Of a stretch of DNA of 64,000 bases, positions 1 through 10,560 are shown piece after piece. The notes beneath the pieces were generated by a model that was not told the DNA's origin, made no database searches, and saw only the letters and a list, made by a program, of their open reading frames with translations. The stretch is from Flavobacterium jumunjinense (GTDB lineage Bacteria > Bacteroidota > Bacteroidia > Flavobacteriales > Flavobacteriaceae). The stretch lies in NCBI RefSeq assembly GCF_021650975.2, contig NZ_CP091285.1:4030001-4094000 (forward strand). The letters are read 5' to 3'. The first letter of the stretch is position 1. Each line of letters starts with the position of its first letter. The translations under genes and the position numbers were made by a program.

Positions 1-256
1 ATTTATTTAATTCCTCAACAATTAACTCAGCAGTTATTACATCATTAATTTTTTTTATTGGAATCTTTATTTCACCAATGATTAAGTGTTTTTCCTTTTC
101 CTCTCTTTTCTGAACAATACTGTACAAAGTCCATTCATAAACTTCTGTCAAATACTCTTCTTCATTATAAAGACTTAGATAAGCATCTCTTTTTTTTATA
201 AAAGATTTTTTTTCTAAACAAGTACAAAACATAATCCTATTTAAAGAAATACACAT
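1..256 (-). CDS. partial hypothetical protein downstream of ribonuclease Z
   Basis: An open frame on the minus strand runs off the left edge without a stop, so only the N-terminal 77-85 residues are visible. Two in-frame ATGs are possible: position 256 (12 bases after the ribonuclease Z stop) or 232. The visible protein is charged, with many Glu and Lys, and has no signal peptide or recognisable motif. It is probably co-transcribed with the ribonuclease Z gene because the gap is so short. No function can be assigned. Confidence 0.6.
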   Translation of the reverse strand, partial: MCISLNRIMFCTCLEKKSFIKKRDAYLSLYNEEEYLTEVYEWTLYSIVQKREEKEKHLIIGEIKIPIKKINDVITAELIVEELNK

Positions 257-267
257 AATAAAAACAA

Positions 268-1173
268 TTAAAATTCAAATTCCCTACCATCATCTGCAAG
301 GAGTACGTTATCAAAAATAGTTTGAGCTTCTTCTTTAAATATTTCAATATTTCCGTATCGTGTAGAGTAATGTCCCATCACCAAATTTTTTACATTTGCT
401 TTTTTAGCAATAGTAGCAGCCTGAATTGCAGTACTATGCATCGTCTTTTCTGCTAGATGTGCTTCGGATTCTAAAAAAGTAGATTCATGATATAATACAT
501 CTGAATTTTCAATTATTGGAATGATACTTTCATCATATAAGGTATCACTACAAAAAGCATAACTTTTCTCAGGATTAGGCGGAAAAGTTAATTCTTCATT
601 AGCAATTATAGTTCCATCATCTAAAGTAATATTTCCTCCCGATTTTATTTTTTGATAATAACATTTGTCAATATTTAATTCTTCAATCGCAACAATATCT
701 AATTTTCGTTGTGTATTTTTTTCTTTAAATAAATAGCCGTTTGTATAGACTCTATGTTTTAAAGGAATGGTTTTAACAATGACATTATCATCTTCAAAAA
801 CGACTTCACTTTCTTTCGACTCTAGTTCATGAAAATACAAATTATAGCCTGTGAAAGAACCAGAAGCTCTCAATTGAAGTAAAATAATTTCTTTTATTCC
901 TTTTGGACCATAGACATGTAAATCGTTTACGCGGTTTAGCAACATAAACGTTGATATTAAACCTACCAAACCATAAAAATGATCTCCATGTAAATGAGAG
1001 ATAAAAACACGATTAATACGATCGAACTTTATTTTGTGTTTTCTAAGCTGAACTTGTGTCCCTTCACCACAATCAATAAGAAACATTTGGTTTTTTATTT
1101 CTAATAATTGCGAAGTTGGATTGGTAATAGTACGTGGTGTGGCTGCATAGCAACCCAATATGGTTAATTTCAT
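268..1173 (-). CDS. rnz: ribonuclease Z (tRNA 3'-processing endonuclease)
   Basis: This is a cytoplasmic zinc-dependent metallo-beta-lactamase-fold endonuclease that removes the 3' trailer from pre-tRNAs. The zinc-binding motif HLHGDH lies at residues 60-65, an early GEGTQ loop at 36-40, a further Asp in FCSDT and a late His in MGHYSTRY complete the usual RNase Z ligand set. The length of 301 residues matches the short bacterial RNase Z (ElaC) form. The start is the ATG at 1173. It lies downstream of a small STAS-like gene and upstream of a partial gene on the same strand, as a probable operon. Confidence 0.93.
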   Translation of the reverse strand: MKLTILGCYAATPRTITNPTSQLLEIKNQMFLIDCGEGTQVQLRKHKIKFDRINRVFISHLHGDHFYGLVGLISTFMLLNRVNDLHVYGPKGIKEIILLQLRASGSFTGYNLYFHELESKESEVVFEDDNVIVKTIPLKHRVYTNGYLFKEKNTQRKLDIVAIEELNIDKCYYQKIKSGGNITLDDGTIIANEELTFPPNPEKSYAFCSDTLYDESIIPIIENSDVLYHESTFLESEAHLAEKTMHSTAIQAATIAKKANVKNLVMGHYSTRYGNIEIFKEEAQTIFDNVLLADDGREFEF

Positions 1174-1242
1174 TTTTTAGTATTCAGTAATTAATAATCA
1201 GTTACAGTAACAAAGCACTGCTAACCGTTACTGCATACTTGA

Positions 1243-1575
1243 TTAAAAGCCTAAGTCTCGCTCAATTTCTTCCATTTCAATAATATCTTGTGCTTCTAAA
1301 ACAGAAGGAACAACAGTTAGATATTCAGGAACATCATTAAACTCAATATCATTGGCAACAATAACAAACGATTTTTTAGCATCATTATGTTTCTTAGATA
1401 AATCTTTAAAGTTGATTATATCGTTAAGTGTAACATTTTTGTCATATGAAACATCTAAGATTAAATTTTGTCCTTTAAATGTTGCGTATTGATTTGAAAC
1501 ATTTTCTATAAATGCAATTATATTACCTTTTGTTTCTTTAAGTACTGTTGTATGTCCTTTTTTATCTACTTTCAT
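1243..1575 (-). CDS. small STAS-like protein
   Basis: The 110-residue protein has no signal peptide or membrane segment. Alternating strand and helix blocks (LILDVSY, then IINFKDLSKKHN, FVIVAND, YLTVVPSVLEAQDIIEMEEIE) resemble the anti-sigma-factor-antagonist/STAS fold, including the late VPS..EA..II segment typical of that fold. No clear phosphorylatable Ser in the usual DxSG position can be seen. It precedes rnz by 69 bases on the same strand. The fold is inferred from pattern only, and the partner is unknown. Confidence 0.6.
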   Translation of the reverse strand: MKVDKKGHTTVLKETKGNIIAFIENVSNQYATFKGQNLILDVSYDKNVTLNDIINFKDLSKKHNDAKKSFVIVANDIEFNDVPEYLTVVPSVLEAQDIIEMEEIERDLGF

Positions 1576-1752
1576 AGAACATTATTTTTAAATTGATTAC
1601 TGTAAATATATAATGCTAAATTTAAATTAACAATTGTAAATAGAAAAATTTATAAGTATAAAAAAACACCCTAAAGAATTGATAGAGTAACGACTTTTAT
1701 CTTTCCTTTTTAATTTTTAAAAAACAGAATAGATTTACCAAATTTGAATTAA

Positions 1753-2682
1753 TTACTGTTTAATTTTACTTGCCAATAAATAAATAACTGCCATTCTAAC
1801 AGCAACTCCATTTTCAACCTGATTAAGAATAACCGACTGTTGTGAATCGGCTACATCTGAAGTAATCTCCACTCCTCTATTAATAGGTCCTGGATGCATT
1901 ATAACAACTTCTTTGTTTAGCGAATCTAATAATTCTTTAGTAACACCATATTGTTGTGCATATTCTCTTGTTGAAGGAAAATAATTAACATCTAAACGTT
2001 CATTTTGCACACGAAGCATATTCGCTACATCTGCCCATTCTAATGCCTTACGAAGGTTGGGTTCTACTTTAACTCCTAACGATTCTATATATTTAGGCAT
2101 TAAAGTTTTCGGCCCGCACACTTTGACCTCTGCTCCTTGCAATTGTAAGGCAAAAATATTGGATAGTGCAACTCTAGAGTGTAAAACATCTCCTACTATA
2201 ACTACTTTTTTTCCAGCTACATCTCCTAGCTTTTCTCTAATTGTATAGCTATCTAGTAAAGCCTGTGTTGGGTGCTCATGCGCTCCATCTCCAGCATTTA
2301 CAATACTTGCATTTACATTTTTCGATAGAAAATGAGCTGCACCAGGACTACTATGACGCATAACGACCATATCTACTTTCATAGAAAGGATATTATTAAC
2401 TGTATCAATAAGTGTTTCTCCTTTTTTAACAGACGATTGTGCTGCTGAAAAACTAATAACATCTGCAGAAAGACGCTTTTGAGCTAATTCAAACGATAAT
2501 TTTGTTCGTGTACTGTTTTCAAAAAAGATATTTGCAATGGTAATATCTCTCAAAGAAGGAACTTTCTTTATAGGTCTATTAATTACTTCTTTAAAATGAT
2601 CAGCCGTTTCAAAGATTAAATCAATATCATTTTTATTAATATGTTTTATTCCTATTAAATGATTTACTGATAATTCTTTCAT
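1753..2682 (-). CDS. pyrB: aspartate carbamoyltransferase catalytic chain
   Basis: The enzyme joins carbamoyl phosphate and L-aspartate to give N-carbamoyl-aspartate, the committed step of pyrimidine synthesis. The carbamoyl-phosphate motif FFENSTRTK is at about residues 53-61, HPTQALLD at 137-144 and HPGPINRG near 265. The length of 309 residues is normal for the catalytic chain. It follows the pyrR gene on the same strand with 25 bases between start of pyrB and stop of pyrR, so the two form a small pyrimidine operon. No regulatory chain (pyrI) is visible next to it. Confidence 0.96.
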   Translation of the reverse strand: MKELSVNHLIGIKHINKNDIDLIFETADHFKEVINRPIKKVPSLRDITIANIFFENSTRTKLSFELAQKRLSADVISFSAAQSSVKKGETLIDTVNNILSMKVDMVVMRHSSPGAAHFLSKNVNASIVNAGDGAHEHPTQALLDSYTIREKLGDVAGKKVVIVGDVLHSRVALSNIFALQLQGAEVKVCGPKTLMPKYIESLGVKVEPNLRKALEWADVANMLRVQNERLDVNYFPSTREYAQQYGVTKELLDSLNKEVVIMHPGPINRGVEITSDVADSQQSVILNQVENGVAVRMAVIYLLASKIKQ

Positions 2683-2707
2683 TTATATTGTTGTGTTGTA
2701 GTTGTTG

Positions 2708-3250
2708 TTATTTTTTTTGCTCTAATAAAACCAAATCCTCGCCATCATTATCTTTCCATTTCACGATAACTCTCTCATCGTTTATAGCATCTACTTGTCT
2801 TCCTCTATAATCGGGTTGAATTGGTAAATGACGACTGAACCTTCTATCTATTAAAGTTAATAATTCAATTTCAGCAGGTCTTCCAAAAGATTGAATTGCT
2901 GTTAAAGCGGAACGAATACTTCTTCCAGTATATAGTACATCGTCAATAAAAACTACTTTCTTATCTTCAACGATAAAGTTAATTTCTGTTTTATTTGCCT
3001 CTAATGTTTTTTCTCCTCTTCTAAAGTCATCTCTAAAAAAAGTGATATCTAAAAAACCAAGTTTTACTTCTTTAATATTATACTCATCCTTTAAAGTTGA
3101 AGCCAAACGTTCAGCTAGAAACTTACCTCTTGGCTGAATTCCTATTAATATTGTATTCGAAAAGTCTAAATGATTTTCAATAAGTTGGCAAGCCAAACGA
3201 TGCAGAATTATATTAACTTCTTTTGCAGTTAGCAATATTTTTTGACTCAT
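2708..3250 (-). CDS. pyrR: PyrR-type bifunctional pyrimidine regulator / uracil phosphoribosyltransferase
   Basis: The protein has the type I phosphoribosyltransferase fold with the PRPP loop VVFIDDVLYTGRSIR around residues 98-112 and an early IGIQPRG loop. In PyrR proteins this fold binds pyr mRNA and controls attenuation, and may convert uracil to UMP. I chose the ATG at 3250 (start MSQKILL, 180 residues, the usual PyrR size). A longer frame upstream would need a TTG start at 3301. It is the first gene of the pyrR-pyrB unit. No classical attenuator could be recognised upstream. Confidence 0.9.
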   Translation of the reverse strand: MSQKILLTAKEVNIILHRLACQLIENHLDFSNTILIGIQPRGKFLAERLASTLKDEYNIKEVKLGFLDITFFRDDFRRGEKTLEANKTEINFIVEDKKVVFIDDVLYTGRSIRSALTAIQSFGRPAEIELLTLIDRRFSRHLPIQPDYRGRQVDAINDERVIVKWKDNDGEDLVLLEQKK

Positions 3251-3383
3251 GTGTTGCGTAGTTTGAGCAAATTTAAAATTATTATTTCTATTTTCTTCCA
3301 AAAAACTATTTAAATTTCAGTTCATAATAGGCTTGAATTCTTATAGTAAAAACAAGCGCATAATGAAATTTTAAATTTAGCAT

Positions 3384-3410
3384 AAAAAAAATCCCGAAAA
3401 CGGGATTTTT
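3384..3410 (-). terminator. intrinsic terminator of the ABC-F gene
   Basis: The inverted repeat AATCCCG-TTTT-CGGGATT (minus-strand reading) is followed by a run of seven T. It starts seven bases after the ABC-F stop codon. Confidence 0.85.
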
Positions 3411-3416
3411 ATAGTA

Positions 3417-5045
<1,629 letters not shown>

Positions 5046-5193
5046 TTATAAAATTGTTGCAAAAATAGAAAAAAATATGCAGTTTTGAGATTATAAAGTG
5101 GTTTAACTTTATTATGTTTATTTTAACGCATCGTTAACAACACTTTTAACATGGAAAATTTACTTTTGTTTCTGAAATTAATAAATTTATTAA

Positions 5194-6597
5194 ATGTTTA
5201 AGAATTACATTAAATACTTTTTACCGCTTTCTATTGCTGCTCTAACCTCTCTTACTTCTTGTAAAAAAGCTTTTGAGCCTGATAATTTTGTAGCCTATTT
5301 TGGTGGAGAAATTATTAACCCTCAAAACAATTTTATTCTTTTTTCCAAAGATGACAAGGTTATAGACACAATATTTCTTGATGAGAACAATCGTTTTTTA
5401 CACAAATTCGATTCGTTAGCACCTGGCTTGTATACATTTGTTCATCAGCCAGAATATCAATACATCTATTTTGATAAAAATGATAGTTTAATGATTCGCC
5501 TGAATTCATTAGATTTCGATAATACTCTTGCTTATTGTGGAAGAGGTGATGAAAAAAATAATTTCCTTATTGATTTATTTCTTAAAAATGAACTAGACAA
5601 ATCTAATTTATACGACATTTTAGAAAAAGATTTAACTACATATACTAAATCTATAGACTCTAGCTATGAAAAAATTAAGTCACATTACTTAAAAAGAAAG
5701 TCAGAAGTCAATTGGAGTAAAAATTTTGATATTGTTGCCAAAGCAGGTGTTGAATACAATTATTTCTATAAAAAAGAATTATATCCATATGCTCATGAAT
5801 ATAAAACTGGAGAAAATATTTGTCCAAAGCTTCCAAAAGATTATTATAAATACAGAGATAGTGTTAACTTCAATAATGTAGAGTTAGGAAGTTATTCTCC
5901 ATTTATTAAATATGTAGCAACACTTTTAAATAATGTTACTTATGAAAAAGGAAAATGCAAGTTAGACACCAAATCATTAGAAAATAATGTTCGAAAATTA
6001 AATATTACAGATACTTTAATAAAAAATCAAAACATTAAGAATACAGTTTTAAATAATATTGCTTATATGTATTTATTGGAAGATCAAAATATGTATAACA
6101 ACAAGAAATTTATTGATCGTTATATTGAGTTATCTACCGATAAAGAACAACACAAAGAGGTTTCACAGATTTATAATGCTGTTCAGAATCTAAAAATCGG
6201 CAACCGACTTCCGAAAATTTCAATAATAGACAAGAACAATAAAGAAATTGATTTTAACAAGGTCATAGATAACAAAAAAACTGTCGTTTTCTTTTGGACG
6301 ACACATGCCGAATCTCATATTAAATCGGTACACTCAAAAGTACACAAACTACAAGAGAAACATCCAAACATTAATTTTGTAGCCATAAACATTAACGACA
6401 CAGATGAAAGTTGGTTAGGCGCTTTGGATAAGTACGATTTTAAAAACATTACAGAACTGAAAGCTGTTAATTTTGAAGAGATTAAAAAGAATTGGGTAAT
6501 TACTAAAAATAGCCGAACAATTATACTAAACCCAGATGGGACAATTAAAAATGCTTTTTCAAATATTTTCGATGTAAATTTTGAAAAAGGATTATAA
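5194..6597 (+). CDS. lipoprotein with C-terminal thioredoxin-like domain lacking the CxxC
   Basis: An N-terminal hydrophobic stretch ends in the lipobox LTSC, so the protein is probably a cell-envelope lipoprotein. The N-terminal two-thirds matches the general layout of Bacteroidota TlpA-like proteins (a DUF4369-like beta-rich region, then helical). From about residue 340 (LPKISIIDKNNKEIDF, then VVFFWTT) a thioredoxin/AhpC-TSA-like domain follows. Where TlpA proteins have WCxPC the sequence reads THAESH, so the redox cysteines are missing. It is a single gene, divergent from the ABC-F gene and closed by a bidirectional terminator. A binding rather than redox role is likely, but its ligand is unknown. 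Confidence 0.8.
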   Translation: MFKNYIKYFLPLSIAALTSLTSCKKAFEPDNFVAYFGGEIINPQNNFILFSKDDKVIDTIFLDENNRFLHKFDSLAPGLYTFVHQPEYQYIYFDKNDSLMIRLNSLDFDNTLAYCGRGDEKNNFLIDLFLKNELDKSNLYDILEKDLTTYTKSIDSSYEKIKSHYLKRKSEVNWSKNFDIVAKAGVEYNYFYKKELYPYAHEYKTGENICPKLPKDYYKYRDSVNFNNVELGSYSPFIKYVATLLNNVTYEKGKCKLDTKSLENNVRKLNITDTLIKNQNIKNTVLNNIAYMYLLEDQNMYNNKKFIDRYIELSTDKEQHKEVSQIYNAVQNLKIGNRLPKISIIDKNNKEIDFNKVIDNKKTVVFFWTTHAESHIKSVHSKVHKLQEKHPNINFVAININDTDESWLGALDKYDFKNITELKAVNFEEIKKNWVITKNSRTIILNPDGTIKNAFSNIFDVNFEKGL

Positions 6598-6611
6598 ACA
6601 CAAATAATCAT

Positions 6612-6649
6612 AAAAAAAGGCGATTTACAATGTAAATCGCCTTTTTTTA
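6612..6649. terminator. bidirectional intrinsic terminator
   Basis: A 12-base-pair stem (AGGCGATTTACA / TGTAAATCGCCT) with A-run before and T-run after sits between two convergent genes, the thioredoxin-like lipoprotein (+) and the aldolase (-), so it can serve both. Confidence 0.9.
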
Positions 6650-6664
6650 TGATTCTAATAGAAA

Positions 6665-7321
6665 TTACTTGTTTCCTTTCTCGAAATCAGCAATAAACTG
6701 AGCTAAACCAATATCTGTTAAAGGATGTTTTAACAACCCTAAAATTGAAGATAAAGGTCCTGTCATTACATCGGCACCTAATTTAGCACAATTAACAACA
6801 TGCATTGTATGACGAACAGAAGCTGCTAAAATTTGAGTATCGAAAGCATAATTATCATAAATTAAACGAATTTCATCAATCAAATTTAAACCATCTGTAG
6901 AAACATCATCTAATCTTCCTAAAAAAGGAGAACAATAAGTCGCTCCAGCTTTAGCTGCTAATAATGCTTGACCCGCTGAAAATATTAAGGTAACGTTTGT
7001 TTTAACTCCTTTATCTGAAAAATATTTACATGCTTTAATACCTTCTTTAGTCATTGGCAATTTAACAACGATTTGATCGTGTGATTCAGCCAATTCTTCT
7101 CCTTCTTTAATCATTCCATCATAATCCACTGCATTAACTTCAGCACTAACATCACCTTCAACAATATTGCAAATATCTACATAATGCTTTAAAATATTAT
7201 TTTTTCCAGTAATACCTTCTTTCGCCATTAATGAAGGATTTGTTGTAACTCCATCTAAAACCCCTAAGGCTTGTGCTTCTTTAATTTGCTCTAAATTAGC
7301 CGTGTCAATAAAAAATTTCAT
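6665..7321 (-). CDS. fsa: fructose-6-phosphate aldolase / TalC-type transaldolase
   Basis: This class I aldolase works in the cytoplasm on sugar phosphates. The 218-residue length, the start [11 protein letters not shown], the TTNPSL motif at 26-31 and the Schiff-base lysine K87 in VVKLPMT place it in the small FSA/TalC family. Sequence alone does not tell whether the in vivo activity is aldolase (fructose 6-phosphate cleavage) or transaldolase of the pentose phosphate pathway. Many Bacteroidota use this gene as their transaldolase. It stands alone on its strand with a terminator 15 bases after the stop. Confidence 0.9.
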   Translation of the reverse strand: MKFFIDTANLEQIKEAQALGVLDGVTTNPSLMAKEGITGKNNILKHYVDICNIVEGDVSAEVNAVDYDGMIKEGEELAESHDQIVVKLPMTKEGIKACKYFSDKGVKTNVTLIFSAGQALLAAKAGATYCSPFLGRLDDVSTDGLNLIDEIRLIYDNYAFDTQILAASVRHTMHVVNCAKLGADVMTGPLSSILGLLKHPLTDIGLAQFIADFEKGNK

Positions 7322-7399
7322 ACGTTTTGTTTTGTTTAAAATATGTGTGTTGTTTTAAAAATGCAAAATTACTAATTTATACAGCTCAAACAACGATTT

Positions 7400-8056
7400 T
7401 TAATTACTATTCTTATATTTTATTAGAGTAGAAAACTCATATATAATTCTCTTTTCTTCTTCCTTCAAATAATCGGATGCAAAAGGAGAACCACAATTTT
7501 GGTTATTCACTTGATGAACTAACTTACTCTTAATAAAATAACTTCTTTGCTCAACTATTTCATTTTCCGATTCACTAAACGTCTCATCATAAATTGGATA
7601 TTCATAATCAATCCATTTTTCAAATACAAAAGACAACTTATCATCAAGTAAGTAATATTCTGTCAATTTCTGATTGGTTTCTGCAAAATTTCTAACCGTA
7701 ATTTTTTCTAGTTTTTCATTAGAGTAATAACTAACCACTCCACCTTCGGAGCTTATATTATAGTCTTTCTGAATTATCGATTTCCAATTTTTATTAGAAA
7801 TTGAATTAATTCTTTTAAAATTTACCCTTACAAGCTTTAAGTTTTCCTTTAAATAATCATTATATTCAATATCAACTTTATTATATGATTCTTTTAAAAC
7901 AATAGTATCTATTCCATTAACCTTTGTTAAAACATTATCAATAGAATCATTTACATTTGATATATTATCTTTTAAAACTGTTACTTCACTTATTTTTTTA
8001 TTTGAATTCAAATTACAACCTAACAAAATAAACATCGCCATCAGAATCAACTTCAT
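7400..8056 (-). CDS. hypothetical lipoprotein
   Basis: The 218-residue protein starts with a short hydrophobic segment ending in the lipobox LLGC, so it is likely anchored in the envelope. The rest is polar, rich in Asn, Lys, Glu and Tyr with predicted strands, and I recognise no family. The gene follows the short-chain dehydrogenase gene by only 5 bases on the same strand, so the two are probably co-transcribed. Confidence 0.65.
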   Translation of the reverse strand: MKLILMAMFILLGCNLNSNKKISEVTVLKDNISNVNDSIDNVLTKVNGIDTIVLKESYNKVDIEYNDYLKENLKLVRVNFKRINSISNKNWKSIIQKDYNISSEGGVVSYYSNEKLEKITVRNFAETNQKLTEYYLLDDKLSFVFEKWIDYEYPIYDETFSESENEIVEQRSYFIKSKLVHQVNNQNCGSPFASDYLKEEEKRIIYEFSTLIKYKNSN

Positions 8057-8061
8057 AATTT

Positions 8062-8865
8062 CTATAACTTATAATGATTCATTAATAATTTTTCATAGAT
8101 AGTATCTGGAAGAATACGTTTTAAAACAATTGAGAACTTTTGCATAAATACACCTACTTTATAATGTATTTTAGGATTAGGTTCATTAATGATCTTAAAA
8201 ATCACTTCAGCCATTTCATTTGGGTTACTTCCTGAATCTACATGACTATCCATCATTTCTAAAACACTACCATACGTTTTTTCATATGCAGAACCTTTAA
8301 CTACTGGTGCATGATACCTACCTGCTGCAATATTTGTAGCAAAATCCCCTGGAGCCACATTTGCAATACGGATTCCGAATGATCTCACTTCCATATTCAT
8401 TGCCTCTGTTACTAGTTCTAAAGCACCCTTAGAAGCTGAATAAACACCTCTAAAAGGCAATCCCATATAGCCAGCAATAGAAGTTATATTCAAAATTAAA
8501 CCACTTTTTTGCAAACGCATTTGTGGCAACACAGCTTTCATTACTTCAATTGGACCAAATAAATTGGTTTCAAAATTATTTTTTATTTCTTCTGTAGGAA
8601 TTTCTTCTAACGGACCTGTAATTCCTACACCGGCATTATTAATTACAACATCAATTCTACCCGCTTTTTCTATAACTTGTTTAATTGCCGTTTTTATACT
8701 TTCTACATTTCTAACATCTAATGCTACTAATTCTATTTTAGAATCTTTAATTCTTTCCGGATTTCTACTGGTTCCAAAAACAGTAAAACCTTTATCTAAT
8801 AAAAATTCTCCAATAGCCTTACCTATTCCAGACGATGCTCCTGTTATAAAAACAACTTTACTCAT
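8062..8865 (-). CDS. short-chain dehydrogenase/reductase (SDR)
   Basis: A classical SDR of 267 residues that uses NAD(P)H. The nucleotide-binding motif TGASSGIG is at residues 8-15, NNAG in the fourth strand (VVINNAGVG), the catalytic Ser in NITSIAGYMG and YSASK near residue 150. The ATG at 8865 is preferred because everything further upstream in frame covers the SRP RNA and its terminator. The C-terminal extension with KRILPDTIYEKLL resembles SDRs acting on lipid or retinol-like substrates, but the substrate is not predictable. Confidence 0.9.
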   Translation of the reverse strand: MSKVVFITGASSGIGKAIGEFLLDKGFTVFGTSRNPERIKDSKIELVALDVRNVESIKTAIKQVIEKAGRIDVVINNAGVGITGPLEEIPTEEIKNNFETNLFGPIEVMKAVLPQMRLQKSGLILNITSIAGYMGLPFRGVYSASKGALELVTEAMNMEVRSFGIRIANVAPGDFATNIAAGRYHAPVVKGSAYEKTYGSVLEMMDSHVDSGSNPNEMAEVIFKIINEPNPKIHYKVGVFMQKFSIVLKRILPDTIYEKLLMNHYKL

Positions 8866-8912
8866 TCTATTTTTTTTGATTATGCAATGCGAAGTTACGC
8901 AACTTTTAGGTA

Positions 8913-8942
8913 AAAAAAAATCTCCTTTTTCAAGGAGATTAA
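8913..8942 (-). terminator. intrinsic terminator after SRP RNA
   Basis: On the minus strand AATCTCCTTG-AAAA-AGGAGATT is followed by nine T. It lies 32 bases beyond the 3' end of the SRP RNA and before the SDR gene on the same strand, so it ends the SRP RNA transcript. Confidence 0.85.
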
Positions 8943-8973
8943 AGTATATTGATATGATATGTTTTCTAAAAAA

Positions 8974-9067
8974 GGCAAGCGACCTACATCGCACCGCTAC
9001 AACCGCTTACCCTTGCTGTGTTCCCACCCTGGGGGAGTCTGCAGGAGCTGGTCGTGTAGGACTTGCC
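8974..9067 (-). ncRNA. ffs: signal recognition particle RNA (4.5S-type)
   Basis: On the minus strand the two ends pair (GGCAAG...CTTGCC, extended by CCTACA/TGTAGG), giving a single long hairpin of 94 bases. The apical part holds the conserved symmetric loop and cap region CCCCCAGGGTGGGAACACAGCAAGGGTAA (split over positions 9008-9036), the Bacteroidota version of the GGAA tetraloop-containing Ffh-binding domain. It is unusually GC-rich for this genome, as expected of a stable RNA. The neighbouring terminator supports it. Confidence 0.93.
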
Positions 9068-9153
9068 GGTGCAAATATACAAACATTTTATATTTTTGCA
9101 AGCCCAATTGCAAATTTAAAAATTCATTGTATATTGTAATATCAAAAAAATGA

Positions 9154-10233
9154 ATGATGAAAAAATATAAGCTATTAGCTTTCACAGTTTTAAGCACTTT
9201 AATAATTTCTTGTGGAGACACAAAAAAAGATGAAAAAAAATTATTTTCTATTGATACTTCTGCTTTAAAACAGGTTTATCTGCTAAATGAGAGCCTAAAC
9301 TTGACATTGAAAAATGATAAAAATAAAATAATTGACTCCGTAATCTATTATATTAATGATAAAAATATTGGAGCTGTTAAAGGCAATAATCCATTAGAAT
9401 TTGCTTTAAATAACCAAAAACTAGGATATCAAAACGTAAAAGCATTAATTTATTTTGAAGGAAAAACAGTAGACACAACTACTAATTTTACCATTACCCC
9501 ATCTAAAGATCCTGAGTTATTAAAATATAAGATTGTAAACACCTATCCGCACGATATAAAAGCCTATACACAAGGTTTTGAATTTCACAGAGATACTTTA
9601 TATGAAGGAACTGGAAACGGAGAAGGTAAAGGAACAGGTACTAGAGGAATGTCTAGTTTGAGAAAAACAGATTATAAAACAGGGAAAGTATATAAAACTG
9701 TAGAGCTTACTCCAAATTATTTTGGTGAAGGTATTACTATATTAAACAATAAAGTGTATCAATTGACTTGGTTGAATAATGAAGGCTATGTATACAACAC
9801 AGATACTTTTGAGAAAATAAAAACATTTCAATATTTTAAGAAAATGCAAGGTTGGGGCTTAGCAAATGATGGTGAAAAATTATTTATGAGTGAAGGAAGT
9901 GAAAAAATCTACATTTTAGATCCTGAAACATTAAAAGAAATAGATTATTTGAATGTCTACACTAAAAGCGCTAAGATTGAAGCCTTAAATGAATTAGAAT
10001 GGGTAGATGGAAAAATTTGGGCAAACGTATATGGTAAAGATGCAATTGCAGTTATTGATCCAAAAAATGGAACTGTTGAAGGGATTATTAATTTAAGTGA
10101 TTTAAAATCGAAAGTAACACAACATCCAGATGTAGATGTTTTAAATGGTATTGCGTATAATCCTAAAACTAAAACGGTATTAGTAACAGGAAAAAATTGG
10201 GATAAAACATTTGAAATTGTTGTAGAGAAATAA
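9154..10233 (+). CDS. glutaminyl-peptide cyclotransferase (glutamine cyclotransferase), lipoprotein
   Basis: The enzyme would cyclise N-terminal Gln to pyroglutamate. Residues 1-21 form a signal peptide ending in LIISC, a lipobox, so it sits in the envelope. Residues about 30-125 form a beta-rich lead domain. From about 126 (YKIVNTYPHDIKAYTQGF) the five-bladed propeller of the plant-type glutamine cyclotransferase family follows, with YEGTGNGEG, LTWLNNEGYVY, WGLANDGEKLFMSEGS and ELEWVDGKIWANVYGKD. A second ATG three bases downstream could also be the start. It is the first of three closely spaced plus-strand genes. Confidence 0.88.
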   Translation: MMKKYKLLAFTVLSTLIISCGDTKKDEKKLFSIDTSALKQVYLLNESLNLTLKNDKNKIIDSVIYYINDKNIGAVKGNNPLEFALNNQKLGYQNVKALIYFEGKTVDTTTNFTITPSKDPELLKYKIVNTYPHDIKAYTQGFEFHRDTLYEGTGNGEGKGTGTRGMSSLRKTDYKTGKVYKTVELTPNYFGEGITILNNKVYQLTWLNNEGYVYNTDTFEKIKTFQYFKKMQGWGLANDGEKLFMSEGSEKIYILDPETLKEIDYLNVYTKSAKIEALNELEWVDGKIWANVYGKDAIAVIDPKNGTVEGIINLSDLKSKVTQHPDVDVLNGIAYNPKTKTVLVTGKNWDKTFEIVVEK

Positions 10234-10239
10234 AAACTA

Positions 10240-10560
10240 ATGAAGACTCTTGTATTGCTATTTTTAATTATGATCCCAAAATTGAATACTCCATGTTTAG
10301 AACAAGAAAAAACAATAGAGGGTCAAATTGTTACAGCAAATGAAGAACCAATTAGTTTTCAAAAAATTAAATGCAGCCCAACTAAAGCAATTCATTACAC
10401 AGATAAAAATGGGAAATTCAAATTTAAAACACATCTTGGAGAGCTGTTAATTATAAAACGAAAAGGTTTTAAAACAAGAAAGATTATAGTTACAACTAGT
10501 CATTATTATATTATTCTTTCCGAAAAAAAGAAAAATGAAAAAACAGTAACTTTTGAATGA
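10240..10560 (+). CDS. small exported protein with carboxypeptidase-regulatory-like domain
   Basis: A 106-residue protein with an N-terminal hydrophobic segment. Residues 27-95 (IEGQIVTANEEPISFQKI, HYTDKNGKFKFKTHLGELLIIKRKGFKTRKI) fit the CarboxypepD_reg-like beta-sandwich common in Bacteroidota surface proteins. It starts 6 bases after the cyclotransferase stop and its stop overlaps the next start by 4 bases (ATGA), so the genes are translationally coupled. Its function is unknown, possibly tied to the next protein, which has a similar domain. Confidence 0.7.
   Translation: MKTLVLLFLIMIPKLNTPCLEQEKTIEGQIVTANEEPISFQKIKCSPTKAIHYTDKNGKFKFKTHLGELLIIKRKGFKTRKIIVTTSHYYIILSEKKKNEKTVTFE

Noticed and set aside
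8564..9139. 191-residue plus-strand open frame across the SDR start and SRP RNA
   Set aside because: Antisense to the SDR gene and runs through the SRP RNA; composition not protein-like.
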